Source: Acidobacteriota bacterium | GTDB lineage: Bacteria > Acidobacteriota > Vicinamibacteria > Marinacidobacterales > SMYC01 | Length of the DNA: 37,654 bases | NCBI GenBank assembly: GCA_004356105.1 | Contig: SMYC01000329.1 | Span: 1-37,654, forward strand | Reading direction: 5' to 3' | Shown here: piece by piece, positions 17,503 to 25,808 of the stretch | Numbering within the stretch: the stretch's first letter is position 1 | How the letters are laid out: each line of letters begins with the position of its first letter | The notes under the pieces: model-generated | Databases searched by the model: none | What the model was told of the DNA's origin: nothing | What the model saw: the letters and a program-made list of their open reading frames with translations, nothing else | Made by a program: the position numbers and the translations under genes

Positions 17503-18912
17503 ATGACGCTAAAAAGACGTGAGTTCATCCGCAACCTGGCCACTGGGCTCGCCGCGACCGGCGCGGCGGCTTCGAAGCTGGCCTGTTCGACCGTCGCCGA
17601 CAGCCCGTCCGAAGCCCTCCTCGTCGACCGGCCGGGACAACCCGAGCCGGCGCCGATCGGTTATGACCGATTGCCGCTCGATTGGCATCAAGCTCGCACC
17701 CGCGAGCTCAAGAAACGCGTGGAGGAGCGTGACGTCGACGCCATCCTCCTCGGACAAGACCAGAACATGGTCTATTTCTCCGGCTGTTTCCGCCGAAGCG
17801 GCGAGCGCTCGACGTGGCTGCTCTTTCCGATTGGGGAAACCGAGACCGATACCGCCTACTGGTACGCCCCGAGCATCGACCGCGACCTCATAAGCTCCTG
17901 GTGGTCGACAGAGATGGAGAACTACTTCTGCTACCCGCACGCCGAAGGCGGGTTTCCCTATCGAGGCGAGCTCGCGCGCGGCAACCGTGTCGATCTGTTC
18001 GAGTGGATGCTGCAGGGCCTCGGCAAGCGCGGGCTCGGGGACAAGACGATAGGGATCGATTTCGAGCTCAGCGCTTCGAGACGGCAAACGGCGGAGAGCG
18101 TCCTTCCCGAAGCGCGCTTCGTCGAGATAGGCGACCTGTGTCTCGACATGCAGATCAAAAAGACACCGGAGGAAATAGCGCTGACCCAGCGCGCCTATCG
18201 CTACTTCGACAAAGTGCACGCGTTCGCACGTGACTACATTCTGGAGCGCGGCACCGAGGCCACGGATTTCGAAGTCGGCCAAGCGCTCCAAGCCTATGGC
18301 CTCGACCTCATGCTGAACGATGTCGAGCGCGACGGAAGACCGAACAGCGCCGTCGGCATGGAAGTGACGTCGCACTACGTGCGCGCGGGTGTTTCCACCG
18401 CCTTCCCGCATCCGAACCAATTCTTCTACACGCGCATCCAAAAAGGCCAGCCGCTCTACGTGAACACCGACATCAAGCTCGGCGGCATGGGTGGCGAGGG
18501 CTACCGAAACTACCTCATCGAGCCCGTGGCGCCTTATCAAGAGAAGATGTGGCAAGTGGTGATGGACTGCGCTGAAATCCTTCGCGAAGAGATCGTTCCC
18601 GGGAAGGTCTGTTCCGAGATCGCCTACAAAGTCCACGACTACCAGATCAAAAACGGCATGGCGGACTACATCTACCATCGTCCGTCGCACGGTCAAGGAC
18701 AGTTCTACTCGGGACATCAGCCGCCTTTCATTGCGCTCGGCGACGACTCCATCGTCGAGCCTGGCATGATGTTCAGCGTCGAGCCCGGACTCTATGACGA
18801 AGAGCGCGGCATCGGCGTCAACCCGAGCGATATTCTTCTCGTCCTCGAAGACCGGAGCGTCTTCATGACACGAGTTCCGTTCTCGAAGGAGTGGAGCTTT
18901 CTGACTTTGTGA
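17503..18912 (+). CDS. Tat-exported M24 (pita-bread fold) protein with incomplete metal site
   Basis: Related to Xaa-Pro aminopeptidases and creatinase. The leader carries a twin-arginine motif (LKRREFIRN) and an Ala-rich core. A creatinase-type N-domain and the M24 catalytic fold follow. Of the five usual metal ligands, Asp323 (VNTDIKLGG), His396 (RPSHGQG) and Glu427 (SVEPGLY) are present. The second Asp is replaced near Tyr337 (GYRNYLIEP) and the last Glu near Ser442 (VNPSDILLV). Creatinase is a metal-independent M24 member, so this may be a non-metal hydrolase and not a dimetal peptidase. ATG 17503 is chosen because it begins the Tat leader and follows AGGTGAG; GTG 17482 is an alternative. 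It sits in a run with the S9 remnant and a DinB-like gene. Substrate unknown. Confidence 0.82.
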   Translation: MTLKRREFIRNLATGLAATGAAASKLACSTVADSPSEALLVDRPGQPEPAPIGYDRLPLDWHQARTRELKKRVEERDVDAILLGQDQNMVYFSGCFRRSGERSTWLLFPIGETETDTAYWYAPSIDRDLISSWWSTEMENYFCYPHAEGGFPYRGELARGNRVDLFEWMLQGLGKRGLGDKTIGIDFELSASRRQTAESVLPEARFVEIGDLCLDMQIKKTPEEIALTQRAYRYFDKVHAFARDYILERGTEATDFEVGQALQAYGLDLMLNDVERDGRPNSAVGMEVTSHYVRAGVSTAFPHPNQFFYTRIQKGQPLYVNTDIKLGGMGGEGYRNYLIEPVAPYQEKMWQVVMDCAEILREEIVPGKVCSEIAYKVHDYQIKNGMADYIYHRPSHGQGQFYSGHQPPFIALGDDSIVEPGMMFSVEPGLYDEERGIGVNPSDILLVLEDRSVFMTRVPFSKEWSFLTL

Positions 18913-18913
18913 G

Positions 18914-19522
18914 GTGTGCGTGCGTTACCAATTCTTGATCGATACCTACGAGACAGAGATCCAGAAAGTCTTGAGTACCTGGGCGATGTTCGACGATGAG
19001 GACTTGCCGAAACGCCCGCATCCAACGGATGCGCGCGGCCGCAGTGTGCTCGAGCACATGGTTCATCAATCCATGAGCGAGAACCTGTGGTTCAAAACGA
19101 TGCTCGGGATCGACGTGACCGAGGGCCCGGTGCCTTCGGAAGAAACGCGTCTCGGCTTCCTCAGAAGCTATGCCGCCCATGCGTCGAAGCGTCTTACGGC
19201 CTTACGCGGTAAACCGGAGGCATGGTGGGAAGAGGTCGTCGATTTCTTCGAGGTCAAGCGTTCGCGTGCGTGGATCCTGACACGCCGCATCGCGCATACG
19301 TCTCACCATCGGGGCCAACAAACCGCGCTCGTGCGCATGCTCGGGCACGATCTGCACAGCACCTACGGTCCTACGGCGGATACGGGCGGGCTCATGCAGA
19401 ACAAGGCGCCCGTCATCTACGCGTATCCCGACGTGGCGACGCTTCTTGACGAAGAGGCCGCCGATCGCCGCAAATCGACGCTTCCCGGCCCGGGCGAGAA
19501 ACCGGCGACAGAAAGACCCTAG
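18914..19522 (+). CDS. DinB-family (four-helix, metal-binding) protein
   Basis: About 200 residues with the spaced His ligands of the DinB/YfiT fold: LEHMVHQSMSENLWF early on and RIAHTSHHRGQQTALVRML late, which usually bind one divalent metal together. Family members include thiol-dependent transferases (for example bacillithiol or mycothiol S-transferases) and many of unknown role. The GTG at 18914 lies one base after the M24 stop; GTG 18920 is equally possible. This tight spacing indicates cotranscription with the M24 gene. The last 40 residues are Pro/Glu-rich and probably disordered. Function not determined. Confidence 0.82.
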   Translation: MCVRYQFLIDTYETEIQKVLSTWAMFDDEDLPKRPHPTDARGRSVLEHMVHQSMSENLWFKTMLGIDVTEGPVPSEETRLGFLRSYAAHASKRLTALRGKPEAWWEEVVDFFEVKRSRAWILTRRIAHTSHHRGQQTALVRMLGHDLHSTYGPTADTGGLMQNKAPVIYAYPDVATLLDEEAADRRKSTLPGPGEKPATERP

Positions 19523-19555
19523 ATCGGCACAATACTCGATAGCAACTCGTCCCTC

Positions 19556-19590
19556 TTGATAACGTAGCTTCCGAAAGCTACCTTAACTGT
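19556..19590 (+). promoter_or_regulatory. Operator/promoter of the antitoxin gene
   Basis: A perfect inverted repeat, GTAGCTT-CCGA-AAGCTAC (19564-19581), lies 9 bases before the antitoxin ATG. TTGATA at 19556-19561 and TACCTT at 19579-19584, 17 bases apart, could be the promoter, so the palindrome would lie between and over them. Antitoxins of this type commonly repress their own operon from such palindromes, which supports an autoregulatory operator. Confidence 0.55.
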
Positions 19591-19881
19591 ATGCGAGCTG
19601 TTGGTCTCAAGCTCCTCAAAAACAAGCTACGCGAGTACGTTCGCCTGGCCGCGTCCGGCGAAACCGTGCTCGTTACCGATGGCGATAAGGTCGTGGCTGA
19701 GCTCGTTCCACCGAGGCAAGAGCGGAGCCCCGTCCTTGCAGGCGTCTATCTTGCGGAGGCCGTTTGGAAGGGGTGGGTGACCCCACCGACTCTCGTGAGC
19801 TCTGATCCGCCACCTCGCCTACCCGTCGCGACCGTGGCTGAAGTGCTTCAAGGCCTCGACGAGGACCGCGCCGAGCGGTGA
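19591..19881 (+). CDS. Type II antitoxin, Phd/YefM-like
   Basis: A 96-residue protein. The N-terminal part (LKLLKNKLREYVRLAASGETVLVTD, then KVVAELVPP) is the Phd/YefM DNA-binding fold seen in antitoxins paired with PIN-domain toxins. The C-terminal tail is Pro-rich and acidic at the end and would wrap the toxin. Its stop overlaps the GTG of the toxin remnant (GTGA), the usual coupling in such pairs. A palindromic operator is upstream, and no clear ribosome site is seen, so the transcript could be leaderless or nearly so. Because its toxin partner is deleted, it is now an orphan. Confidence 0.8.
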   Translation: MRAVGLKLLKNKLREYVRLAASGETVLVTDGDKVVAELVPPRQERSPVLAGVYLAEAVWKGWVTPPTLVSSDPPPRLPVATVAEVLQGLDEDRAER

Positions 19882-20023
19882 TTTACCTCGACACGTCTGT
19901 GGTGCTGGCCCACCTTTTGGGAATCTCAGGGAGCAGAATCAAAAAATCGAGTTCGCCACTTATGATCAGCGCATGCTGAAGGCGGCGGAGAAAATCGGTG
20001 TTGTAATTTTTGAGCTACCTTGA
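19878..20023 (+). pseudogene. Deleted PIN-domain (VapC-like) toxin
   Basis: From GTG 19878 the frame reads MIYLDTSVVLAHLL, the opening of a PIN-domain RNase with the first acidic active-site Asp. After about 45 bases the frame breaks. Near 19950 a different frame gives EFATYDQRMLKAAEKIG and ends at TGA 20021, which is the C-terminal end of a PIN toxin. The central two thirds, with the other acidic residues, are missing. The gene cannot make an active toxin. It overlaps the antitoxin stop by four bases. Confidence 0.85.
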
Positions 20024-20078
20024 GCACGGATTCAAGTAGAGGCGGCGGCTCGAGCGGAGCGGGTCGGATGGAAGCGGC

Positions 20079-21344
20079 CTACTTTCTTGGCGGGGTTGTG
20101 ACGTTACCGGGCCAAACAATGGCGCCTTCGTTCACCGTCAGCCGACCCGTCGCCGGATCCACGCTGCCCACGGAAACGAGATCCACGGTCTTGCCGTCGG
20201 CCTTGTAGCCGTGGCTGTTGAAGATCTGAACGGGCATATTAGCTCGGTCATTGGTGCCCGGAACGAGCGAGACGTGTCCGGTCGCTCCGTCGAAATCCAT
20301 TTTTCGCAGATACTTCATCATGTTCTGGCTGGTTACGTCATCGCCGGCGTATTTGATATCCCTAATGGCGTAGCCAACGGCCAGTATATGGTCATAGCTC
20401 AAAGCTCCATAAAAAAAGGCTTTGGACGAGGGATCGACGGGCTTGCCTAGACGTTTTTCGAGTGCGTTCTTGAATTGTGAAAGCTTTGGCGAAGGCATGA
20501 GCTCGTTCATGGGAGCGAAATAGCCGAGGCTGCCCGCGACGGCTTCGGGCGCCTCGTCCGCTGAAATCATCTCGGCGGCGTAAAAGGAATAGCCTGGCGC
20601 GTTCATCCCCAGCTCATGGAGGGCGCGAAACATCCTCACGGCGTCCGGTGTGGGGCTCGTGTTGAAAATGTGCTTGATCCCGGCCTGCTTGACCTTCTCC
20701 ATATACGCTTTGATTTCTTCGTAGGGCGTGTCTCGAGGATAGCCGTATTCCTGAGCGATTTTGATAGCGTGTCTCTTCGCATATTGGTTGATGACGTTCT
20801 TGGCGCCTAGGCCCCACGCGTCAGTCGTGTAGAAGAGTGCTATCTCCTCGACGCCAAAATGCGCCGCCATGTCGATGAGATAGCCTTCATACTGCTCGCT
20901 GGGCGTCACCACACGCACGAAGTAGGGAAAGTCCTCGACCGACGAGAGCATAGACGCGTTGGCGCCGTTCGAGATGACAGGGATTTCGTACTTCGCGCCG
21001 ACTCTGGCGATTTCGACGGCGGGACCACTGCAATCCGCCCCGGTGAGAACGAGAATGCCTTTCTTCATGAGCGTCTCCGCCATGATGGCCGCGTTTTCCG
21101 GCCAGCAGTGGTAGTCGATAATGTTCTCGTCCTTCATGCGAATGCGGTCGTCACCCAGAATGCCGGATGCGTTGATTTCCTGAATAGCTATGCGCGCGCC
21201 GTGTCGCTCGAAATCTCCCCAATCGGCGTAACGGCCGTCCCTGTAGTGGTAGGTGTACATGCCACCGAGGTCGTAGATTTCTGCGAGCCCGATGGAGGAA
21301 AAGAGTGCTGTCAGAATCAGCACGAGAAGGATTCTATTTCTCAA
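20079..21344 (-). CDS. ABC transporter substrate-binding protein, branched-chain amino acid (LivJ) type
   Basis: Periplasmic type I solute-binding protein of 421 residues that would capture an amino acid or other small organic ligand for an ABC importer. The fold signature includes GARIAIQEINASG, the ligand-lobe segment VLTGADCSGPAVEIARVGAKYEIPVIS, and FYTTDAWGLGAKNV. The frame is open to 21434, but the start is best placed at TTG 21344: AAGGAG lies seven bases upstream on the minus strand, and from there the protein begins MRNRILLVLILTALFSSIGLA, a clear signal peptide. No permease or ATPase genes are adjacent, so it either works with a transporter encoded elsewhere or is a sensor-type SBP. 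Ligand unknown. Confidence 0.9.
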   Translation of the reverse strand: MRNRILLVLILTALFSSIGLAEIYDLGGMYTYHYRDGRYADWGDFERHGARIAIQEINASGILGDDRIRMKDENIIDYHCWPENAAIMAETLMKKGILVLTGADCSGPAVEIARVGAKYEIPVISNGANASMLSSVEDFPYFVRVVTPSEQYEGYLIDMAAHFGVEEIALFYTTDAWGLGAKNVINQYAKRHAIKIAQEYGYPRDTPYEEIKAYMEKVKQAGIKHIFNTSPTPDAVRMFRALHELGMNAPGYSFYAAEMISADEAPEAVAGSLGYFAPMNELMPSPKLSQFKNALEKRLGKPVDPSSKAFFYGALSYDHILAVGYAIRDIKYAGDDVTSQNMMKYLRKMDFDGATGHVSLVPGTNDRANMPVQIFNSHGYKADGKTVDLVSVGSVDPATGRLTVNEGAIVWPGNVTTPPRK

Positions 21345-21662
21345 GACGCGACTCCTTGTGATGCGACCGAGCTGACCTCGAGCCAGCTCAACGAAAGAGA
21401 ATCCTATCCTCGCCGAGCCAACTTTAAAAGTCACTGGACCATTTTACACTGAAATATTCCATCTCAAAACTGAGCTACTCGGAAAACAGCCTCGCCAGGG
21501 TGAGAACATCTCGTCGAGCGATTTAGCCAACTACCCGCTTAGGGTCCGCTTCATCCGGGTGCTGGGCGTCCCAGTTACTCTCTTTTTGCTAACGATGCTG
21601 CGGGCGGGCGGCATCATCGCCCTCGCCAAATCGGGCGGTCTCGAAACACTCTGGTCTGGGTC
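21345..21662. other. Intergenic stretch with a possible coding tail
   Basis: Holds the minus-strand ribosome site of the solute-binding protein gene. On the plus strand a frame from about 21484 to 21664 reads as a hydrophobic peptide ending in GGIIALAKSGGLETLWSGS, and its TGA overlaps the ATG of the ornithine-cyclodeaminase-like remnant (ATGA). This could be the 3' end of another lost gene, but I do not recognise a family. Nothing else was seen. Confidence 0.25.
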
Positions 21663-22075
21663 ATGACGCTTCTTCTTAATAATGACCACGTCCGGCGAGC
21701 TCTCACCATCGATGCGATGCTCGAGGCGAAGGAATCGATCTATGGCGAGCTCGGAGAAGGACAAGCGGTCAGCCGGCCGCGGACCCAGACCTACTTGCCG
21801 GTCGAATCTCGGGAGAACCCCGGCTTTCACTACCGTTTCAAATCCCAGGAGGGAGGCAGCCTGGCCGCGGGGGTGTGGGCTCTTCGCATCACCTCCGACA
21901 TGGCGGGGCCTCCTTTACCGCGGGCGTCAAGCGAAGGCGGATCCTCCCGGTGGCGACGGGTGATCGCTTTTGCGGTTTCGTCATCCTGTTCGACATCAAG
22001 CGCATCGAGCCCGTGGCCATCTTCCCCGACGGCTACCTCCAAAAAGTACGCGTGGCCGCACTCAGTGCGCTCGGC
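21663..22075 (+). pseudogene. N-terminal remnant of an ornithine cyclodeaminase/mu-crystallin family gene
   Basis: Family members include ornithine cyclodeaminase and imine reductases. The 5' part (LLLNNDHVRRALTIDAMLEA, then GVWALRITSDM) is the expected N-terminal domain. The frame shifts near 21900-21915 and continues as RRRILPVATGDRFCGFVILF, then PDGYLQKVRVAALSALGA, the segment just before the NAD-binding domain. The NAD domain itself is absent, and the sequence runs straight into a LeuC-like fragment. So this gene has a frameshift and has lost its whole 3' half. Confidence 0.8.
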
Positions 22076-22698
22076 GCTTGTTCCCGCTCATGGCCATCGA
22101 CGTCGGCGCCAAGGCGGGCTTCATCGATCCCGATGAGCGAAGCCTCGAGTTTGCGCGACGGGTAGCGCGGGACGATTTCGAGGTCGTCGTGAACGACCCC
22201 GACGTTTCCTATGAGAGCGTGGTCGAAGTGGATGTGAGCGCGCTCGAACCTCAGGTGGCTTGTCCTCCGAGCGTTCAGAACGTGAAGCCCGTCGGCGACG
22301 TGGCGGGTACACCGATTCAGCTCGCCGAGATCGGTGGAAGCGCCGGCGGCCGGCTCACGGATTTGAGAGTGGCGGCACAGTCTTTGAAAGACCGTCACGT
22401 GCATCCCGACCTGCGTTTTCAAATCGTTCCCGCCTCGACCGGGATCTACCGTTGCGCGCTCGCCGAGGGGCTCCTCGAAATCTTTCTGGACGCCGGCTCC
22501 AATCAAGCGGTCAACATGGGAGCCATGGCAACGGGAGAAGCGAAGATCTCGACACAGGCGCGCAACTTTCCCGGACGCAACGGAAGCCCCGATGCGTGTC
22601 ACTACCTCGCTTCGGCGCAAACCGTCGCGGCCTCGGCCGTCAAAGGTTGTATAGCCGATCCGCGCGTCCTCAGCCGGCCGGTTCGAAGCATGCTCTAA
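22076..22698 (+). pseudogene. C-terminal remnant of a LeuC/aconitase-family large subunit, cluster cysteines absent
   Basis: Recognisable as the aconitase-superfamily large subunit (isopropylmalate/homoaconitate dehydratase type): AIDVGAKAGFIDPDE, VDVSALEPQVACPP, GGSAGGRLTDLRVAAQSL, STQARNFPGRNGSPDA and YLASAQTVAASAVKG. The N-terminal third is missing and the fragment begins at a junction with the ornithine-cyclodeaminase-like remnant. All three usual [4Fe-4S] cysteine positions are empty: the CT of the usual GSCTN or GGCTGG motif is SA here, and the later GCxxC pair is replaced in a stretch (SNQAVNMGAMATGE) that also looks shortened. It stops at 22698. It could be a decayed copy or derive from an already cluster-less homologue. 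Confidence 0.75.
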
Positions 22699-22786
22699 TC
22701 GGCCCTGTCCACTATAATAGCCCGGCTAGATGGCCGCTGGCACGGCCGGTTCGTCGCCATTACTGGCTTCAGGAGGGATTACAAGC

Positions 22787-24145
22787 ATGTCACAAAGAAT
22801 CGAGTTAAACCGCAGAACGTTCTTGAGAACAGCGGGCATGACGGCACTCGCGGGTGCCGTTTCGACCAACGCCTCGATAGCGTCTGCGGCCCCGAGCGCT
22901 ACCGCGGAGCCGTCCGACGGCGTGTACGATTTCGACGAGATTTACGACCGTACCGGCACGCACTGCACCAAATGGGATGCTCAAATCAAAAAGTACGGCA
23001 AAGAAAATATCGAAGTAGCGATGGGTATAGCCGACATGGATTTCCGAGTGGCGCCTTGTGTCACCCGCGCGCTTCAAGCGCGCTGCAGTCACGAGAACTG
23101 GGGCTATGGCATCCCGGCCGATTCTTACAAAGAAGCGATTGTCGCCTGGAACAAGAACCGCCATGGCGTCGAGGTCGATCCCGATAGTATTCATCTCGCC
23201 GCGGGCGTCCATCCCGCCCTCATCGCGGCGTTGCGGGCGTTCGCGCCGCCGGGAAGCAAGGTTTTGATGACGACCCCCATCTACAGTGGGTTCTATTCCG
23301 ATCTCCGCGAAACGCTCACGGTGACCGCCGACAGTCTCGGGACGCTCGAGAACGGCCGCTACTCGATCGATTGGGATAATCTTCAGTCGCAGATGGACAT
23401 CGACACCAACGCGCTGATTCTCTGTAACCCGCAAAACCCGACCGGCAACGTTTGGTCCGAGGAGGATCTGCTGAGACTGGGCCGGCTGTGCCTCGAGCGG
23501 CGTGTCGTCGTCCTCGCCGACGAGATTCACTGCGATTTCGTCACCAAAGGGAATAAATACGTTCCGTTCGCGAGTCTTCCCGACAAGGACGTCGTCAATA
23601 ACAGCATTTCGTTCAAAGCCGTCAGCAAGACGTTCAGTTTGGCGGCGATGAAGAGCGCGTATTTCTTCTCGACCAATCAGGATTTCCTCGACAGGGTCAA
23701 TGTCCACCACCGCCCCGATCTCAACACGCTCGGCATCGTCGCCAACGAGGCCGCGTATCGAGAAGGCGCCGATTGGCTCGATCAGCTGCTACCGTACCTC
23801 GATGCCAATCACGACTTCGTCGAAGCCTACGCGAAGGAGAAGATGCCGCTCGTCGACTACACCAAAGCGCAGGGCACGTACCTGGCGTGGCTCGATGTCA
23901 GCAAGCTCGCCGACAAGATCGACGCCAAGGGCAAAGCCGACGCCGCGAACAAGACGTCGGAAACCCGCGTCACCCCCGAAGGTATCGTTCAGCGTTGGCT
24001 CGTCGACAACGCGCACGTGTACACGAATACCGGATCGAGCTACGGCGCCGGCGGCGAGGGCCACATGCGCATGAACCTCGCAACGCCTCGCAAGCTCATT
24101 GAGCTCGCCATGGACAACATGGCGGCGGCGATGGACAAGCTTTAG
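22787..24145 (+). CDS. Tat-exported PatB-like aminotransferase / cystathionine beta-lyase family protein
   Basis: Fold type I PLP enzyme of the MalY/PatB branch (C-S lyases and aminotransferases). A twin-arginine leader (ELNRRTFLRTAG) precedes an Ala/Ser-rich core. The family N-terminus DRTGTHCTKWD and the GIADMDFRVAP motif follow. Further PLP landmarks are CNPQNPTG (213-220), ADEIHCD (Asp245) and the Schiff-base Lys281 in SKTFSLAA. ATG 22787 follows AGGAGGGA (22771-22778). MalY/PatB enzymes are normally cytoplasmic, so export is notable. A TATAAT lies at 22713-22718. An intrinsic terminator follows, so this is probably a single-gene transcript. Substrate unknown (cystathionine-type thioethers or amino acids). 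Confidence 0.9.
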   Translation: MSQRIELNRRTFLRTAGMTALAGAVSTNASIASAAPSATAEPSDGVYDFDEIYDRTGTHCTKWDAQIKKYGKENIEVAMGIADMDFRVAPCVTRALQARCSHENWGYGIPADSYKEAIVAWNKNRHGVEVDPDSIHLAAGVHPALIAALRAFAPPGSKVLMTTPIYSGFYSDLRETLTVTADSLGTLENGRYSIDWDNLQSQMDIDTNALILCNPQNPTGNVWSEEDLLRLGRLCLERRVVVLADEIHCDFVTKGNKYVPFASLPDKDVVNNSISFKAVSKTFSLAAMKSAYFFSTNQDFLDRVNVHHRPDLNTLGIVANEAAYREGADWLDQLLPYLDANHDFVEAYAKEKMPLVDYTKAQGTYLAWLDVSKLADKIDAKGKADAANKTSETRVTPEGIVQRWLVDNAHVYTNTGSSYGAGGEGHMRMNLATPRKLIELAMDNMAAAMDKL

Positions 24146-24165
24146 ACGTCGCCGTCGCCCAGAAC

Positions 24166-24191
24166 AGGGGGCCCGACGGGGCCCTCTTTTT
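24166..24191 (+). terminator. Intrinsic terminator after the PatB-like gene
   Basis: AGGGGGCCC-GACG-GGGCCCTCT forms a 9-pair stem (one G-T pair) with a four-base loop, followed by TTTT, 21 bases after the stop codon. This is a classic Rho-independent terminator. Confidence 0.9.
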
Positions 24192-24199
24192 GGTGGATG

Positions 24200-24695
24200 T
24201 GCGCCGTGGAGTGTGGACCTCCAGGATGAGGAATCGCTTGCACGAGCAGAAAGCCGTCGACCGGGTCGGTGAGATTCCGACCACATGCTCATGAACGTGC
24301 CGTCCGGACCGAGAGTGATTCTGGCAATGTGCACTTTTCGCGAAGAGAGGTCGATGACGACGTAGCACGTAGTAGATTACCCGGGGTCGGCCGAGCTGTT
24401 TCCGCCGCGCGCTTTCGTCCCACTTCCGCGCAATGAGCCTTCGGTGCCAAGCCAGGAGGGTTTCCGGTGTGACGATACCGGCGGCTTCTGCCAAGAGTTT
24501 CCGGCCGAGCGCCTTACCCTTTACCGCGAGCCGACGTCGCTCGTCGTCCGTGAGGCGAAGCTTCCTCCCGCGAAGCCGAGCTTTGAGGACTCTATTCTCT
24601 TCGAGCAAGTAGACGATAGCGGCCTGTTGCTCGCGCTGGATCCAACCAGCGATGGCGATGACCAACAACGTCAAGGGCTGGATAGGCGTGCTCAT
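24200..24695 (-). mobile_element. Decayed DDE (rve-type) transposase
   Basis: The N-terminal part from ATG 24695 is intact (RLTDDERRRLAVKGKALGRK, then VTPETLLAWHRRLIARKWD), the opening of a transposase with a C-terminal integrase-like core. After GRPRV, about sixty residues of the expected helix-turn-helix region are missing. A different frame then gives VVIDLSSRKVHIARITLGPDG, and a third gives RNLTDPVDGFLL, both from the catalytic core. The C-terminal half with the later Asp and Glu is gone. It is immediately downstream of the terminator of the PatB-like gene. No terminal inverted repeats were found by eye. Confidence 0.8.
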
Positions 24696-24740
24696 GACCG
24701 AGGATTCTAGCTTCTATTAGCGAACCAAGCGTTGACACAT

Positions 24741-25808
24741 CTATCCGAAATGCCCCGGCGCGCGAGGGTCTAGAGTTCGTTTATGTTTTTGGACAGGACG
24801 GGCACAGGCCAACCGGAACGCGTCGTAGGTGTCGTCCCAGCTCGGAAACTGAATGCGCTCGGCCATGGTCCGGGCACCTTGCGCGAGCTTATATAGGCGT
24901 CCGCGATTCGCGGCCAAGACGAGCAGCGTCTTGCGGAACTCCTCTTCCTGGCCCAAAGCCAGGACATGGCCATTTGCGCCAGGGATCACCCACTGGGAGG
25001 TGCACCCGACGTCGAATCCAACCACCGGTAGCCCTCGGGCCACCGCCTCGGCCGTCGCCATGCCGTAGGATTCTTCGCGTGACGCCGTCACGTAGAGATG
25101 GCCCTGATCCAGAAGACGGGCGACAGATGCTGGGGAGAGTTTTTCGTGCCACCGGACACGCGAAGACAAACCCGCACGTTCTACGGCTTCTAGGAATGCG
25201 TCGCCGTAATCGCGTTCCCGGTCGAGGTCCCCGGCGATGTGCCAAACGAACTCGTGGGAATCGAGCTCTCTCAGAGCCTCGAGGATCGCCCCCACGTTCT
25301 TGTCGGAGGAAATCGCATCCACCGTGATGATGCATAACGGCTCGCCCTCCCGTGGCTCGTGAAGCAACGGGATTGGCGAACGAAATGCCCGCGACATGCC
25401 CGGAGTCGTCACGTGAACTTCTTTCGTTCGACGTGCACTGCTGGGAAGCGTCGCCGCGAATCTGAAACTAGGGACCAATAGGCGCTCGGCCCAATCGAGC
25501 CACTGCGCCTCGAGCCGAATCCGCCGCTCACGGTGGCCGTCGTTCAGCAGCCGTTGTCGCGAGGGGAGATAGTGCAGAAGCAAACATTTCCGACCCGGGA
25601 ACTCCAGGAGCTTGGGTGCAATGTCCTTCGAGAGATAGAGGCTGTCCAGCACGAGAACGTCGGAAGAGGAGAGCGCGCGAGGGTCGAGATCCTCGAGGGA
25701 AGTCACACATCCCGTACCGTCTCTCTCGAGGCGCTTCTGGATCTCCCTGCCGTATCGATAGCCTCCAGAAACGGTGTCGCCAGGCATCGGCTGGACCAGA
25801 TGAATCAT
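24741..25808 (-). CDS. GT4-type glycosyltransferase
   Basis: Last gene of the six-gene minus-strand operon. A 355-residue GT-B enzyme starting MIHLVQPMPGDTVSGGYRYG (the Gly-rich N-terminal loop of group 1 glycosyltransferases). The C-terminal nucleotide-sugar lobe has CIITVDAISSDKNVGAIL and the EX7E motif in TASREESYGMATAEA, followed by RGLPVVGFDVG. The ATG at 25808 overlaps the stop of the upstream gene as ATGA, which decides the start although the frame is open to 25913. It probably transfers a sugar from a nucleotide-sugar donor to the lipid or polymer made by its neighbours. Acceptor and sugar unknown. Confidence 0.85.
   Translation of the reverse strand: MIHLVQPMPGDTVSGGYRYGREIQKRLERDGTGCVTSLEDLDPRALSSSDVLVLDSLYLSKDIAPKLLEFPGRKCLLLHYLPSRQRLLNDGHRERRIRLEAQWLDWAERLLVPSFRFAATLPSSARRTKEVHVTTPGMSRAFRSPIPLLHEPREGEPLCIITVDAISSDKNVGAILEALRELDSHEFVWHIAGDLDRERDYGDAFLEAVERAGLSSRVRWHEKLSPASVARLLDQGHLYVTASREESYGMATAEAVARGLPVVGFDVGCTSQWVIPGANGHVLALGQEEEFRKTLLVLAANRGRLYKLAQGARTMAERIQFPSWDDTYDAFRLACARPVQKHKRTLDPRAPGHFG

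Noticed and set aside
17509..18717. 402-codon minus-strand frame opposite the M24 gene
   Set aside because: Shadow frame; low similarity to any protein I know, while the plus strand encodes a clear family member.
19878..20023. Functional small PIN toxin
   Set aside because: Central acidic residues and about two thirds of the domain are missing and the frame breaks, so it is a remnant.
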